From JAZKIX01 sp040384645 (GTDB lineage Bacteria > Pseudomonadota > Gammaproteobacteria > Burkholderiales > Burkholderiaceae_D): 45,288 bases of DNA. A model generated the notes under the pieces. That model was given only the letters and a program-made list of their open reading frames with translations, was not told where the DNA came from and ran no database searches. The position numbers and the translations under genes are program-made. Position 1 is the first letter of the stretch, and each line of letters opens with the position of its first letter. The DNA lies in assembly GCA_040384645.1 (NCBI GenBank), contig JAZKIX010000152.1, positions 1 through 45,288 on the forward strand. The letters are read 5' to 3'. Shown in pieces: positions 33,398 through 41,258 of this stretch.

Positions 33398-34849
33398 ATG
33401 CAAAATGTTGCTTGCCCCAGTTGCGGTGCACCGGTCCAGTTTCGCTCGCACGCTTCCGTCATGGCGGTGTGCGAGTATTGCAAGACCACGGTCCTGAAAG
33501 ACGCCGATTCGGTCAAGGATTTGGGCAAAATGTCCGATGTGCTGGAAGATTATTCGCCGATCCAGATCGGCACTACCGGCCTATTTGGCGGGCGCGTATT
33601 CAATGTGATCGGGCGCATTCAACTGCGTTATGCGGCCGGTTTATGGAATGAATGGGCCATTCTTTTCGATGATGGTGCCGCTGCCTGGTTGTCCGACTCA
33701 TCCGGCCTCTACACCCTGACCACCGAGCGCCCGGCCGATGCGCAATTGCCCACTTTTGAGCAATTGCAGCCCGGCCAGTCCTATCCGATTAGCGGGCAAT
33801 CTTTTATCGTTGCCGAAATCCGCAACGCGGACTGTATCGGTGGCCAGGGCGAATTGCCATTCAAGATCGGGCAGGGCTGGCGGATACGGGTGGCCGATTT
33901 CCGTTGCCATAGTAGCTTTTTGACGCTCGATTATTCCGATTCGGAACTGCCAAAAGTCTATGCCGGGCAAGCTGTCACGCTGGACGGGCTGCAATGCCAG
34001 ATGCTGCGCGACGAAAGCCAGATCAAGGAAGGCGCCAGCAAGTTTAAAGGCAAGATCGACGCCCTCGATTGCCCCTCCTGCGGCAGCAGTATCAAATACT
34101 TGCCCGGCATGACCAGCCACCTTGTCTGCCCCAGTTGCCATGCGCAAATCGAGGCCGCCGGACCCACTGCCCAAGTGCTGGCGGCAGGCGAGCGCATGGC
34201 GCAAGTGTCGACCACACTGGAGTTGGGCGCCACGGCCAAGATCGATAACCGCGATTACCAGTTGATCGGTTTGATGAAGCGGCGCGACGATGAAAACACG
34301 GGCTGGATCGAATACTTGCTCTACAACGCCCAAGCTGGATTTTTATGGCTGGTCGAAACCGACGATGGCTGGGCCCGCGCCAAGGTGCTCGATAGCTGGC
34401 CGAGCTGGGTTCAACATAGCGACACGGCAAAATTGGGCGATCGCGCCTTTAATAAATTGTACGAGTATCAGGCCACTGTCGAATTTGCAGCCGGCGCCTT
34501 CAACTGGCGCGTCAGCGCCGGTGACACCAATCGCGTGGTCGAATTTGAAAACGGCAAAAGCAAGTTGGCGGCTGAAATGACAGCCAACGAGCTGACCTGG
34601 TCGCTCTCGCTACCGGTCGCCGCTGACCAGATCCGGGCCTGGTTTGGGCAGACGGTTGCTGCAGACAAAAACAGTGGCGCCGACGAAGAAAAATCCTTAG
34701 CCAGCCGCTTCATGATGTGGCTATTAGGCTTAAATGCGATCCCGCTTATTTTCTCCTTCGGCAATACCTGGCTGTTCATCGCATTTGCCCTAGCCGCCAT
34801 CTATTTCCCCGCGAAATACATCGAATCCTTAGGGGAAACTGAAAAATGA
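33398..34849 (+). CDS. zinc-ribbon/DUF4178 membrane protein
   Basis: This 483-residue protein has two zinc ribbons, CPSCGAPV with CEYCKTT (about 6-30) and CPSCGSSI with CPSCHAQ (about 224-248). Each is followed by a DUF4178-type domain: GLFGGRVFNVIGRIQLRY with WNEWAILFDDG, and NRDYQLIGLMKRRD with WIEYLLYNAQAGFLWLVE. The C-terminus carries one or two membrane helices (about 440-475). DUF4178 proteins have no known activity; the duplicated ribbon-domain layout suggests a folded cytosolic part tethered to the membrane. The gene starts 12 bases after the SPFH gene and its stop overlaps the next start (ATGA). That it binds a polyamine-modified ligand is speculation. Confidence 0.85.
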   Translation: MQNVACPSCGAPVQFRSHASVMAVCEYCKTTVLKDADSVKDLGKMSDVLEDYSPIQIGTTGLFGGRVFNVIGRIQLRYAAGLWNEWAILFDDGAAAWLSDSSGLYTLTTERPADAQLPTFEQLQPGQSYPISGQSFIVAEIRNADCIGGQGELPFKIGQGWRIRVADFRCHSSFLTLDYSDSELPKVYAGQAVTLDGLQCQMLRDESQIKEGASKFKGKIDALDCPSCGSSIKYLPGMTSHLVCPSCHAQIEAAGPTAQVLAAGERMAQVSTTLELGATAKIDNRDYQLIGLMKRRDDENTGWIEYLLYNAQAGFLWLVETDDGWARAKVLDSWPSWVQHSDTAKLGDRAFNKLYEYQATVEFAAGAFNWRVSAGDTNRVVEFENGKSKLAAEMTANELTWSLSLPVAADQIRAWFGQTVAADKNSGADEEKSLASRFMMWLLGLNAIPLIFSFGNTWLFIAFALAAIYFPAKYIESLGETEK

Positions 34850-35019
34850 ACTGGAAATTTTTTGCCTATGCCTTTGTCGTCACCTTGCTGACTACGACTT
34901 TTAGCTGGAGCCGGATGTTCACTTCCTACAGCGGCAGCAGCACCTCCGGCGGCAGTAGTTGGAGTTCCCATTCCTCCGGCGGAAGCTGGGGCAGTGGTCG
35001 AGGTGGTGGCCACAAATGA
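34846..35019 (+). CDS. 57-residue membrane-anchored Gly/Ser/Trp-rich protein
   Basis: This short gene starts at the ATG overlapping the stop of the DUF4178 gene (ATGA, 34846-34849) and ends by the same overlap with speD (35016-35019). It encodes MNWKFFAYAFVVTLLTTT, a single membrane helix. A tail follows with SSTSGGSSWSSHSSGGSWGS and ends GRGGGHK. There are no charged residues in the helix, and the tail is pure low complexity with regular tryptophans. The tight translational coupling on both sides is strong evidence that it is real and belongs to the polyamine/membrane system. The function is unknown. Confidence 0.8.
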   Translation: MNWKFFAYAFVVTLLTTTFSWSRMFTSYSGSSTSGGSSWSSHSSGGSWGSGRGGGHK

Positions 35020-35423
35020 GTGCGCAGCGTCAAATACCCGCGCAATTATCGACCCAGTTCCAGCCCGCCGGCAGTCATCTGCTAGCCGATTTATACGGTA
35101 TAGCGTCGGACAAACTGAGCAATCCCGCAAGCATCGAACAGCTATTGCGCGACAGCGCCCAAGCGGCCGGCGCCCATATATTGCACAGCCATTTTCATGC
35201 CTTTGGCGCCGGGCAAGGCGTGACTGGCGTCGTCCTATTGGCAGAATCCCATATTTCAATCCACACTTGGCCCGAATTCAATTTCGCCGCCGCCGACATC
35301 TTCATGTGCGGCGGCGCCGCGCCGCAACGTGCGTTGGAAGTGATCCGGCAAGCCTTGCAACCGGCATCGAGTTCGGTGCAGACCATTGTGCGGGGAACTG
35401 CTGAGCTGATGGTTGAATCTTAA
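35016..35423 (+). CDS. speD: S-adenosylmethionine decarboxylase proenzyme
   Basis: SpeD removes the carboxyl group of AdoMet to make decarboxylated AdoMet, the aminopropyl donor for spermidine-type synthases. The short prokaryotic form here is 135 residues from the ATG at 35016 (MSAQRQIPAQLS); upstream codons in frame belong to the overlapping gene. The self-cleavage site is in LLAESHISIHTWPE, where Ser78 becomes the pyruvoyl group. The catalytic cysteine is in FMCGGAAPQRAL. It is coupled by an ATGA overlap to the 57-residue gene. Its placement with a membrane aminopropyltransferase strongly suggests that it feeds that enzyme. Confidence 0.93.
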   Translation: MSAQRQIPAQLSTQFQPAGSHLLADLYGIASDKLSNPASIEQLLRDSAQAAGAHILHSHFHAFGAGQGVTGVVLLAESHISIHTWPEFNFAAADIFMCGGAAPQRALEVIRQALQPASSSVQTIVRGTAELMVES

Positions 35424-35444
35424 GCGTTAGTAACCTGACCAATG

Positions 35445-35593
35445 CGCAGGACCTCGGCGGCCCCGCACACCAGATCAAAACAATTAACAGCCCTATTTGA
35501 AAAATACAGTTTTATGGGGGGTATAGGTAAAAACAATGCGTCTTCCGTACGTATTTGTTACGCTTTAAATAATACGGGTCTCAGTATATATTC
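35445..35593 (+). repeat. dispersed element, copy G (extended form; core 35516-35593)
   Basis: The left extension has CTCGGCGGCCCCGCACACCA, then AAAACAATTAACAGCCC, as in copy A. The core opens with GGGGGGTATAGG, contains AACAATGCGTCTTCCGTACG and ends TCAGTATATATTCA. It lies between convergent speD and the beta-helix gene, 28 bases beyond the stop of the latter. Confidence 0.78.
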
Positions 35594-35621
35594 AGGCTTG
35601 TGGCAACTTCCAGCGCAATCC

Positions 35622-37481
35622 TTACCAAGCATTCTCAATACCCGACACCACAAAATGGGCTGCCTTGTTGATCAAGGCATCGGAAAGCGCACCAGTTACC
35701 GTCGTCTTCTCGAATCGCGCGGTACCCGCTGCGCTGCTGCGAATATCGATGCCGACCGTGCCGGGATTGACAATCGACGTCGCCATGAAACGCATGCTGG
35801 CGCCATTCGATGGCTGCTCGATCAGCACGCCAGCATAACTGCTGTCCTTGATCTGGTTGCCGGTCAGCTCGACGAATAAGTTGTCCAGCTTCCCTTTGGA
35901 CTTGTGCCAGTAAGCCCAGATCGCGCCTATACCAGTAGCCCAATCGTGATGAAAAGAGCCGCAGCGATTCAAGATATTGTGCGAGATCGTCAGGCGGCCG
36001 CTCATCACGGGTGGGTTGAAGTCGGTGCCAAAGGCGATGCCGGCGCCGTTGTCGACTATATCTTCCACCACGTTGAATGACACCGTATTGTCCTTGCCAC
36101 CATAAATCGCGATGCCGTTCGCCAAGCCTGGCAATTGCACGGTGTTGTGGTGGAAGCTGTTGCCGGTATTGGTAAAGGTATCGGACCACATCGCCAAGCC
36201 GTCGTCGCCCGTGTTGCGGATACTGCTATTACTGACGCTCGAATTGCTAGTGCCATAATGAAAATTGATGCCATCGGCCCAGACATCGCGTATCCGCACG
36301 TGGCGAATGGTTGCCTTGCTGACTGTGCCAGACTGCGAGAAAGAGCGCGTGACCCAGATGCCAACTTTGTTGTGCTGGATCCAGACACGATCAACGCTGG
36401 AATTGGACAGATTGCCCTCGATGCCCGGCACGCCGCTGTCATCATCGCGCAAGGTATCGGCGGCTCTGATTTTGATGTCGCTGATGCTGATATTGCCGCC
36501 TTTGGCATAGATACCGGCGAACGCCCCTTGCAAGGTGGTGCGCCACATGCCGGCGCCTTTAAGCGAGATACCGGCATCCAGATAAATCCGGCTGCCACTG
36601 CCGCTCCAGGCATTGCCCGCCGTGCCGATGTCAAAGTCGAAACTGCCGGTTGGAAGCCAGACGCCTTTTTTAAGGCCGCCAGAATTTTTGACCGCAGCAA
36701 TTGCCAGCTTCATGGCCGCAGTATCGTCCAAGCGGTCATCGGCGATTGCGCCATAGCTTGTGATGGCGACGTAATCCGGCGGTTGACTCAAGGCGGCCGG
36801 TACGGCTTCGGTCTCGATCAAATCGATCACGATGCTGGTGGTACCGGAGCTGGTATTTGTATCTTCGCGCAGCAATTTTATTTGCGTTCCTACCGGGTAA
36901 GATTGGTCGAGCAAGACCGAGACTTCATCAAAAAACCTGTGTGCATTATTAGGCTTGGCCTTGGGATTATTGGTCCAGCGTTTTGATTTTTTACTTTCCG
37001 AATCCCATACGCCATAAATCCAGCTGAATTTATTGGTCAGCAGGATTTGCCGCTTAAATTTTCCATCGATATACAAGCTGATCCCGGCGCTATAGGCCGA
37101 GCCGTCGGCGCTGTCGGGGATCGAATAACGCAGCGTCAGCCCTTGCGCGGCAGCCTTTAGATTAAATTGAAGATGCTGCTCGGCAGCCAGGCTGATCGCT
37201 TGCCGGCCCGACGCTTCGCTGGAAATCTGGCCCCACGCCCGGCTGTTGCCGATATCAGAGCCATTGGTGTGGACGAGCTTGGCGTCTTCCGCTTCGTATG
37301 TCGTGATGGGGGTAGCCGCGCCGTAGTTGGTCGCAATGCTGAGTGCCGTACCGTCGGCGTCATCGGTGGCAAGGATGTCATGGGTGTCATGGGTGTCACC
37401 AAGCGGCGCTGCGCCAGTCGCCGGCACCAAAAGCAGGGCAATGCAGAACCACAGCAGGCACAGTGACAATCGTATTTTCAA
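35622..37481 (-). CDS. secreted CBM/beta-helix protein, alpha-1,3-glucanase-like
   Basis: This 619-residue protein has a signal peptide (MKIRLSLCLLWFCIALL, then TGAAPLG). From about residue 58 a carbohydrate-binding-like beta-sandwich starts with TTYEAEDAKLVHTN and includes LRYSIPDSADGSAY. From about 235 a right-handed beta-helix follows: DYVAITSYGAIADDRLDDTA, VWLPTGSFDFD, SLKGAGMWRTTLQG, IRNTGDDGLAMWSD and LANGIAIYGGKDNTVSFNVV. This layout matches the GH87/mycodextranase-like group usually annotated as alpha-1,3-glucanase or coagulation-factor-5/8-type proteins. An exported polysaccharide-degrading or -binding role is likely. The substrate is not provable from sequence alone. It has no clear link to the neighbouring polyamine cluster. 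Confidence 0.8.
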   Translation of the reverse strand: MKIRLSLCLLWFCIALLLVPATGAAPLGDTHDTHDILATDDADGTALSIATNYGAATPITTYEAEDAKLVHTNGSDIGNSRAWGQISSEASGRQAISLAAEQHLQFNLKAAAQGLTLRYSIPDSADGSAYSAGISLYIDGKFKRQILLTNKFSWIYGVWDSESKKSKRWTNNPKAKPNNAHRFFDEVSVLLDQSYPVGTQIKLLREDTNTSSGTTSIVIDLIETEAVPAALSQPPDYVAITSYGAIADDRLDDTAAMKLAIAAVKNSGGLKKGVWLPTGSFDFDIGTAGNAWSGSGSRIYLDAGISLKGAGMWRTTLQGAFAGIYAKGGNISISDIKIRAADTLRDDDSGVPGIEGNLSNSSVDRVWIQHNKVGIWVTRSFSQSGTVSKATIRHVRIRDVWADGINFHYGTSNSSVSNSSIRNTGDDGLAMWSDTFTNTGNSFHHNTVQLPGLANGIAIYGGKDNTVSFNVVEDIVDNGAGIAFGTDFNPPVMSGRLTISHNILNRCGSFHHDWATGIGAIWAYWHKSKGKLDNLFVELTGNQIKDSSYAGVLIEQPSNGASMRFMATSIVNPGTVGIDIRSSAAGTARFEKTTVTGALSDALINKAAHFVVSGIENAW

Positions 37482-37512
37482 GCCTTAAATCCTTTCAAGT
37501 GAGGCAATAATT

Positions 37513-37590
37513 GGGGGGTATGTGCCGAAACAATGCCCATCCCGCAGGGCTTCATTGCGTCAAAAATAATACACATGCCAGTATATTTTG
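37513..37590 (+). repeat. dispersed element, copy H (core)
   Basis: It opens with GGGGGGTATGTGCC, contains AAACAATGCCCATCCCGCAG and CATTGCGTCAAAAATAATAC, and ends CCAGTATATTTTGA. It lies between the beta-helix gene start and the stop of the YjbR gene. Confidence 0.8.
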
Positions 37591-37688
37591 ACTATTAACC
37601 ACAACCTGACGCATGGGTAAGGCTCTCCAACAAAGGTACAGCTCACTCGCCATCGACACCAGACGCCGCAATGAATTCGTCAAATGCC

Positions 37689-38045
37689 CTAGCTGTTAAT
37701 GTCATGCTGCCTTGTTTTTGACAGCCCACTCAATGCCTTGGCATAAGACCAATCGATCAATTCCCGCAAATATCCGGCATCGATCGCCTTCACATTGACA
37801 ATCGTTACCCAATGAAACCGATGCATATAACGCGCCGGTTTAATGCCTTCTTGATCCGTTAGTTCCAGGAATCGCTCCGGCGTTACCCGAATGCTGAAGC
37901 GCCATTGCTCGGGTGTGCTGGTCTTGAAATAGGCAAAATTTTTGTGGCCGACCTTATAGACCAGCACGTTGGAAGGCGCATCATGCTGGGTTTGATGAGC
38001 GCCTGCCAGCGCCGCGCAATACTGTTTTACTTCCGTGACGTTCAT
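37689..38045 (-). CDS. MmcQ/YjbR-family protein
   Basis: From the ATG at 38045 the protein has 118 residues (MNVTEVKQYCAALAGAHQTQ); the frame extends 21 codons further but those residues do not fit the family. Family marks are VLVYKVGHKNFAYFK, FSIRVTPERFLELTDQEGI and YMHRFHWVTIVNVKAI, the cyclin-box-like CyaY-like fold of MmcQ/YjbR proteins. These small proteins are often called DNA-binding, but the function is unproven. It is flanked on both sides by dispersed elements (copies H and I). Confidence 0.87.
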   Translation of the reverse strand: MNVTEVKQYCAALAGAHQTQHDAPSNVLVYKVGHKNFAYFKTSTPEQWRFSIRVTPERFLELTDQEGIKPARYMHRFHWVTIVNVKAIDAGYLRELIDWSYAKALSGLSKTRQHDINS

Positions 38046-38119
38046 TGGCGATCCATTGAGAGTTTGCGTATAGTTTTGAGCAATGTGCAGGTGCCATTGC
38101 GTCTCCAAACCATTTTAAT

Positions 38120-38196
38120 GGGGATAGATGACAACACATCGGCTCGCCCGCAGGTTTTCGTTGCACATTTTAATACTGAACAGAGTGGTTTTTTAG
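38120..38196 (+). repeat. dispersed element, copy I (degenerate core)
   Basis: It keeps GGGGATAGATG, GCTCGCCCGCAGG, TTTAATACTGAA and GAGTGGTTTTTTAG at the expected spacing but differs at many positions. It is the only copy between divergent genes. Confidence 0.5.
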
Positions 38197-38258
38197 TGTC
38201 TCAAAACCTCTTCCAGTAGGCCGGTTGCTCGCCAAATGAGCGCCGTGGCGGATCAGGT

Positions 38259-39365
38259 ATGACACCAACCGGTATGACACCAACCGCCAACGCCCGGCTT
38301 GGCTATGCAAATACATTGACCTCACTGGATTGTTTTATGGATGAAATATTTGATCGGAACGCTTGGAGCGATTTCATTCGGGGCTACACCATATACGACT
38401 GCGCCATATTTCGGTCGAAGGGATTTGGATTCGTTTTGGTGGAGGAAAAAGGCGACAGAGAAATATTGCCACAGACCCGGTTTATGACAATGGCGACCGA
38501 TCAGCCTCTGGATAAGCGCTTTGGGGTTTCGAGCGCGGCCCATTTTGACTTTTGTTCGATCGCTTGTAGTGCCTGTCCACCTGAATATGTGGTGGTCGAT
38601 ATAGCTAGCCAAGTGTACTCGGCGAGTGGACAGCGTAAAGGGGACGAACAAGCGATCGATCAGCTTGTCGATATGAAAACCTACCGGGGCGAAGTAGGTA
38701 TCGTCAACAAGGTGGTGCGTGCCGCCGGGCAAATTTATGCGCTAGGCAACTACCGCAAGATTTATAGGCGGATCGGCGTGGACCAATGGATCGACATCGC
38801 CAAGGAAGGGAAAGCTCTTCCCATGCCGGCCGACGTCGAAACGGGGAAAAAATACGCCACCAGTTTGGGTTTCGTTGATATGAGCGCTTTCGCCGCCGAT
38901 GACATGTATGCGGTCGGCGGCAATGGTGACGTGTGGCGCTTTGACGGCACGATGTGGCACGATTGTTGGATTCCGACCATTGCCAGCCTGTCGACTGTTT
39001 GCTGCGCCGGCGACGGCTTGGTCTACATTTCTGAATGCAATGGCAGCGTATGGGCAGGTCGCGCAAATCAATGGAAGCGAATAGTCGATGCCGACATCGC
39101 GTGGGGGTTTCAACCGGTTGATATGGTCTGGTTCAATCGGCGTCTGTATTTGGGTGGACAAGAAGGCTTATGGACGATTGAACCGCACTGTAGACGCCTT
39201 ATTCCACTAGGCGAAGCTGAACGCGACGCACCCAACGCAACGAATGGCGGACGTCTCGACGTCAGTCCGGACGGACAAACTCTTTTGACGGCCGGCCCCC
39301 ACGGTGCATGCCTTAACGACGGCACGGGGTGGAAACGGCTTTTCAGCACATTCGATTTCTTATAG
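38259..39365 (+). CDS. beta-propeller-like protein of unknown function
   Basis: I do not recognise this 368-residue cytosolic protein. It has no signal peptide or membrane helix. Several blade-like repeats are visible in the C-terminal half: DDMYAVGGNGDVWRFDG, GLVYISECNGSVWAGR and RRLYLGGQEGLWTIEP. They are spaced about 45 residues apart, and another block near the end is RLDVSPDGQTLLTAG. This suggests a WD40/YncE-like propeller. The start is uncertain because a 15-base unit (ATGACACCAACCGGT) is duplicated there, giving ATGs at 38259 and 38274 in the same frame. A short Cys pair (SIACSACPPEY) lies near residue 97. It could be a toxin-immunity or contact protein, but no partner gene is visible. 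Confidence 0.65.
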   Translation: MTPTGMTPTANARLGYANTLTSLDCFMDEIFDRNAWSDFIRGYTIYDCAIFRSKGFGFVLVEEKGDREILPQTRFMTMATDQPLDKRFGVSSAAHFDFCSIACSACPPEYVVVDIASQVYSASGQRKGDEQAIDQLVDMKTYRGEVGIVNKVVRAAGQIYALGNYRKIYRRIGVDQWIDIAKEGKALPMPADVETGKKYATSLGFVDMSAFAADDMYAVGGNGDVWRFDGTMWHDCWIPTIASLSTVCCAGDGLVYISECNGSVWAGRANQWKRIVDADIAWGFQPVDMVWFNRRLYLGGQEGLWTIEPHCRRLIPLGEAERDAPNATNGGRLDVSPDGQTLLTAGPHGACLNDGTGWKRLFSTFDFL

Positions 39366-39467
39366 CGCTAGAAAATGATGCTGCGCAAAGGATCTACTCG
39401 CCACGGCATTGCAGCGCCGGTTTAAGAGTCCTCAGTCAATGTGCCCGTCTCAGCGTGACCGACGGTG

Positions 39468-39758
39468 TTAACGCTCGATGTAGTAATGACTAACTGGATC
39501 TGTAGCCAGATGCGCTGCGATAGCGTCCCACGCGCCGGAAGAAACGACCTGTTCGAGGTGGCTTTTGTGCTTTGCTTCAGACTCCCATTCTTCCAGCAAG
39601 GTAAAGGTGCATGGATTGTCGATTGCCGCAAATAGTCGTACCGATTTGCAGCCGTCCACTGTCGGCAATGCCTGTTTCACCTGCGCAAGCATGGTGCTAA
39701 ATTGGATTGCAGATTCAGGTTTTGTGGTGAAAGTGATGATCACGTTGATGCCGCTCAT
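39468..39758 (-). CDS. ABM-domain putative quinol monooxygenase
   Basis: This 96-residue antibiotic-biosynthesis-monooxygenase-fold protein has FTTKPESAIQFSTMLAQV, then LPTVDGCKSVRLFA and FTLLEEWESEAKHKSHLEQV, the ferredoxin-like dimer signature of YgiN-type enzymes. They oxidise small quinols or related aromatics without a cofactor. Substrates vary and none is indicated here. It lies 141 bases downstream of the AraC regulator on the same strand and may be regulated by it. Confidence 0.88.
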   Translation of the reverse strand: MSGINVIITFTTKPESAIQFSTMLAQVKQALPTVDGCKSVRLFAAIDNPCTFTLLEEWESEAKHKSHLEQVVSSGAWDAIAAHLATDPVSHYYIER

Positions 39759-39899
39759 GGATTTTCCTTGATAGTCGATCAGCCGAAGAGGCCGATGGCC
39801 GGCGCCGGATGCACGATATATGCATCGCTTTTTGATAGCGCAAGTCAGGTCTCACTTTAGCGATGAGAGGATGGAGCGGCAATGACGGGGACTGCGATT

Positions 39900-40853
39900 T
39901 TATTGATCGTGGCTGCTGAGTATGTCGTGCTGTGGATTGCAAGCTTGCCGGCTGCATTCGGTAGGCGATGTGCCGAAGCGCCGTTTGAATTCGCGTGTGA
40001 AATGTTCGGTACTGTCAAAGCCTACCGCAAGCGCCGCTTCGCTGGGGCGCATGCCATTACTCAACAGGAGATCTCTTGCGCTGTCGAGTCGCAGTGTGCG
40101 CAAATAGCGCATCGGGCTGATCCCGGCGACTGCGCGAAAGCTGTGCGCATAGTGCGACGGACTCATGGCAACCTGGCTTGCCAGTTCATCGACCGACAAC
40201 GGACGGCGAAACTGGGCGTGGATGAATTGCATCGAGCGTTGGATTTGGGTCGCAGAACGGCTCATGGTGGCGGCCTGCCGAATCGCCGCAGCGGCGTCGG
40301 AGCGCAACAGCCGCACGATAATTTCCTCCAACACCAGCGGTGCAATCGTGTCGCGATCGATTGCATCATCGACGCTGGGCAATAAACGCGTCAGCGCTTC
40401 CAGCACGCGCTGATCGATGGGTGCGACGTAGGACTTTTCAACTGATTCCGTATTGCCGCCTTTGCCGGTATCAGCCAGCGCGACGAAGGTCTTCACTAGC
40501 AGATCGGGTGGGAGGTCGAGATGGATCGCCAGATAAGGATGACCCGGCGTCGCCGCCACCACCGTGCTGTGGCAGACGGTTTCACCGCCCAACACCAGAT
40601 AATGCAGCTCGTCATACGTCAGGCTCTGGCCCGCAAGCCTTGCCGTCTTGCTGCCTTGCAAAACCACGACCAGGCCCGGCATCAAGATCTGGCTCTTTTG
40701 GTATTGAACCGGCGTCGAAAATCGGTAGTAGCGCAGCCCAGGGTAGCCCGATTCCGTGCGCCCATCCAAGGGCGTGCGCTCGGCCACCATGGTGCGTAAC
40801 AGCGCTATGCTGGCGGTGGTAGCCTCAGTGGCGGATGTTGGGAATGACGGCAT
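39900..40853 (-). CDS. AraC-family transcriptional regulator
   Basis: From the ATG at 40853 (MPSFPTSATEATTASIALL) the protein has 317 residues; the frame continues 37 codons upstream into REP-like sequence and is not used. The N-terminal ligand domain (about 1-190) is of the AraC_N type: YYRFSTPVQYQKSQILMPGL, VVLQGSKTARL and YLAIHLDLPPDLL. The C-terminal double HTH (about 215-310) shows LSVDELASQVAMSPSHYAHS and EAALAVGFDSTEHFTREFKR. The inducer is unknown. The ABM monooxygenase downstream on the same strand is a plausible target. Confidence 0.9.
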   Translation of the reverse strand: MPSFPTSATEATTASIALLRTMVAERTPLDGRTESGYPGLRYYRFSTPVQYQKSQILMPGLVVVLQGSKTARLAGQSLTYDELHYLVLGGETVCHSTVVAATPGHPYLAIHLDLPPDLLVKTFVALADTGKGGNTESVEKSYVAPIDQRVLEALTRLLPSVDDAIDRDTIAPLVLEEIIVRLLRSDAAAAIRQAATMSRSATQIQRSMQFIHAQFRRPLSVDELASQVAMSPSHYAHSFRAVAGISPMRYLRTLRLDSARDLLLSNGMRPSEAALAVGFDSTEHFTREFKRRFGTSPTECSRQACNPQHDILSSHDQ

Positions 40854-40914
40854 CTTGTTTAACTGAGATTGGGCATATTTGTAGATGGAACTAGTAGAGC
40901 AACCAGATGAATTT
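40854..40914. other. start of the gene-free, repeat-rich region 40854-41385
   Basis: This 532-base region has no coding frame I trust. It holds a BIME-like inverted repeat (40915-40976), two small palindromes (41048-41123), an interleaved inverted-repeat pair (41139-41250) and dispersed element copy J (41259-41336). The first 60 bases should contain the araC promoter. Confidence 0.5.
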
Positions 40915-40976
40915 GTAGGGTGCGCCGAGCGCACCGATAACGTTGCGGCGCACTTGGTGCGCACGGCGCACCCTAC
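40915..40976. repeat. BIME-like inverted repeat (GTAG...CTAC)
   Basis: The left arm (40915-40935) starts GTAGGGTGCGCCG and the right arm (40956-40976) ends CGGCGCACCCTAC. The 21-base arms differ at one position, with a 20-base spacer. A damaged relative lies at 9934-10012. Confidence 0.8.
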
Positions 40977-41047
40977 TTATCTCATTCAATTGTTTCATCT
41001 GGTGTGTCTACCAGGTTGGCTGTAGATCGTTTGTAGGTCGTTTGCAG

Positions 41048-41127
41048 GTCGGACTTCAATCCGACAATATTTGCACCCATCGTCGCTTCTCGGTAACTTA
41101 CGCAAGTTGGGTTGAAACCCAACCTAC
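41048..41127. repeat. pair of REP-like hairpins
   Basis: GTCGGACTTCAATCCGAC (41048-41065) and GTTGGGTTGAAACCCAAC (41106-41123) are two short hairpins. The first is preceded by GTAGGTC-type and the second followed by CTAC, the same GTAG/CTAC framing as the BIME at 40915. Confidence 0.6.
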
Positions 41128-41138
41128 ATATTTTCGTA

Positions 41139-41250
41139 GCATTAGACGGTAATGGTGGCTCTATTTGCGTTACGCGTTGGCATAGAGGGAAAAAGTGGTT
41201 TTGACTTTGCCTCAGCCTACAAACAAAACAACGTCTAATGCGAATAGAGC
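41139..41250. repeat. interleaved inverted repeats (possible pseudoknot-forming RNA)
   Basis: GCATTAGACG (41139-41148) pairs with CGTCTAATGC (41232-41241), and GCTCTATT (41158-41165) pairs with AATAGAGC (41243-41250). The order A-B-A'-B' is that of a pseudoknot. No coding frame is present here. Confidence 0.5.
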
Positions 41251-41258
41251 TGTATTGG

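Noticed and set aside
28416..35423. A phage or mobile island around the polyamine cluster
   Set aside because: No integrase, transposase, att-like repeats or tRNA at the borders; the flanking 78-bp elements occur all over the window.
36135..36986. 283-residue open frame on the plus strand
   Set aside because: Antisense to the beta-helix gene; composition typical of a shadow frame.
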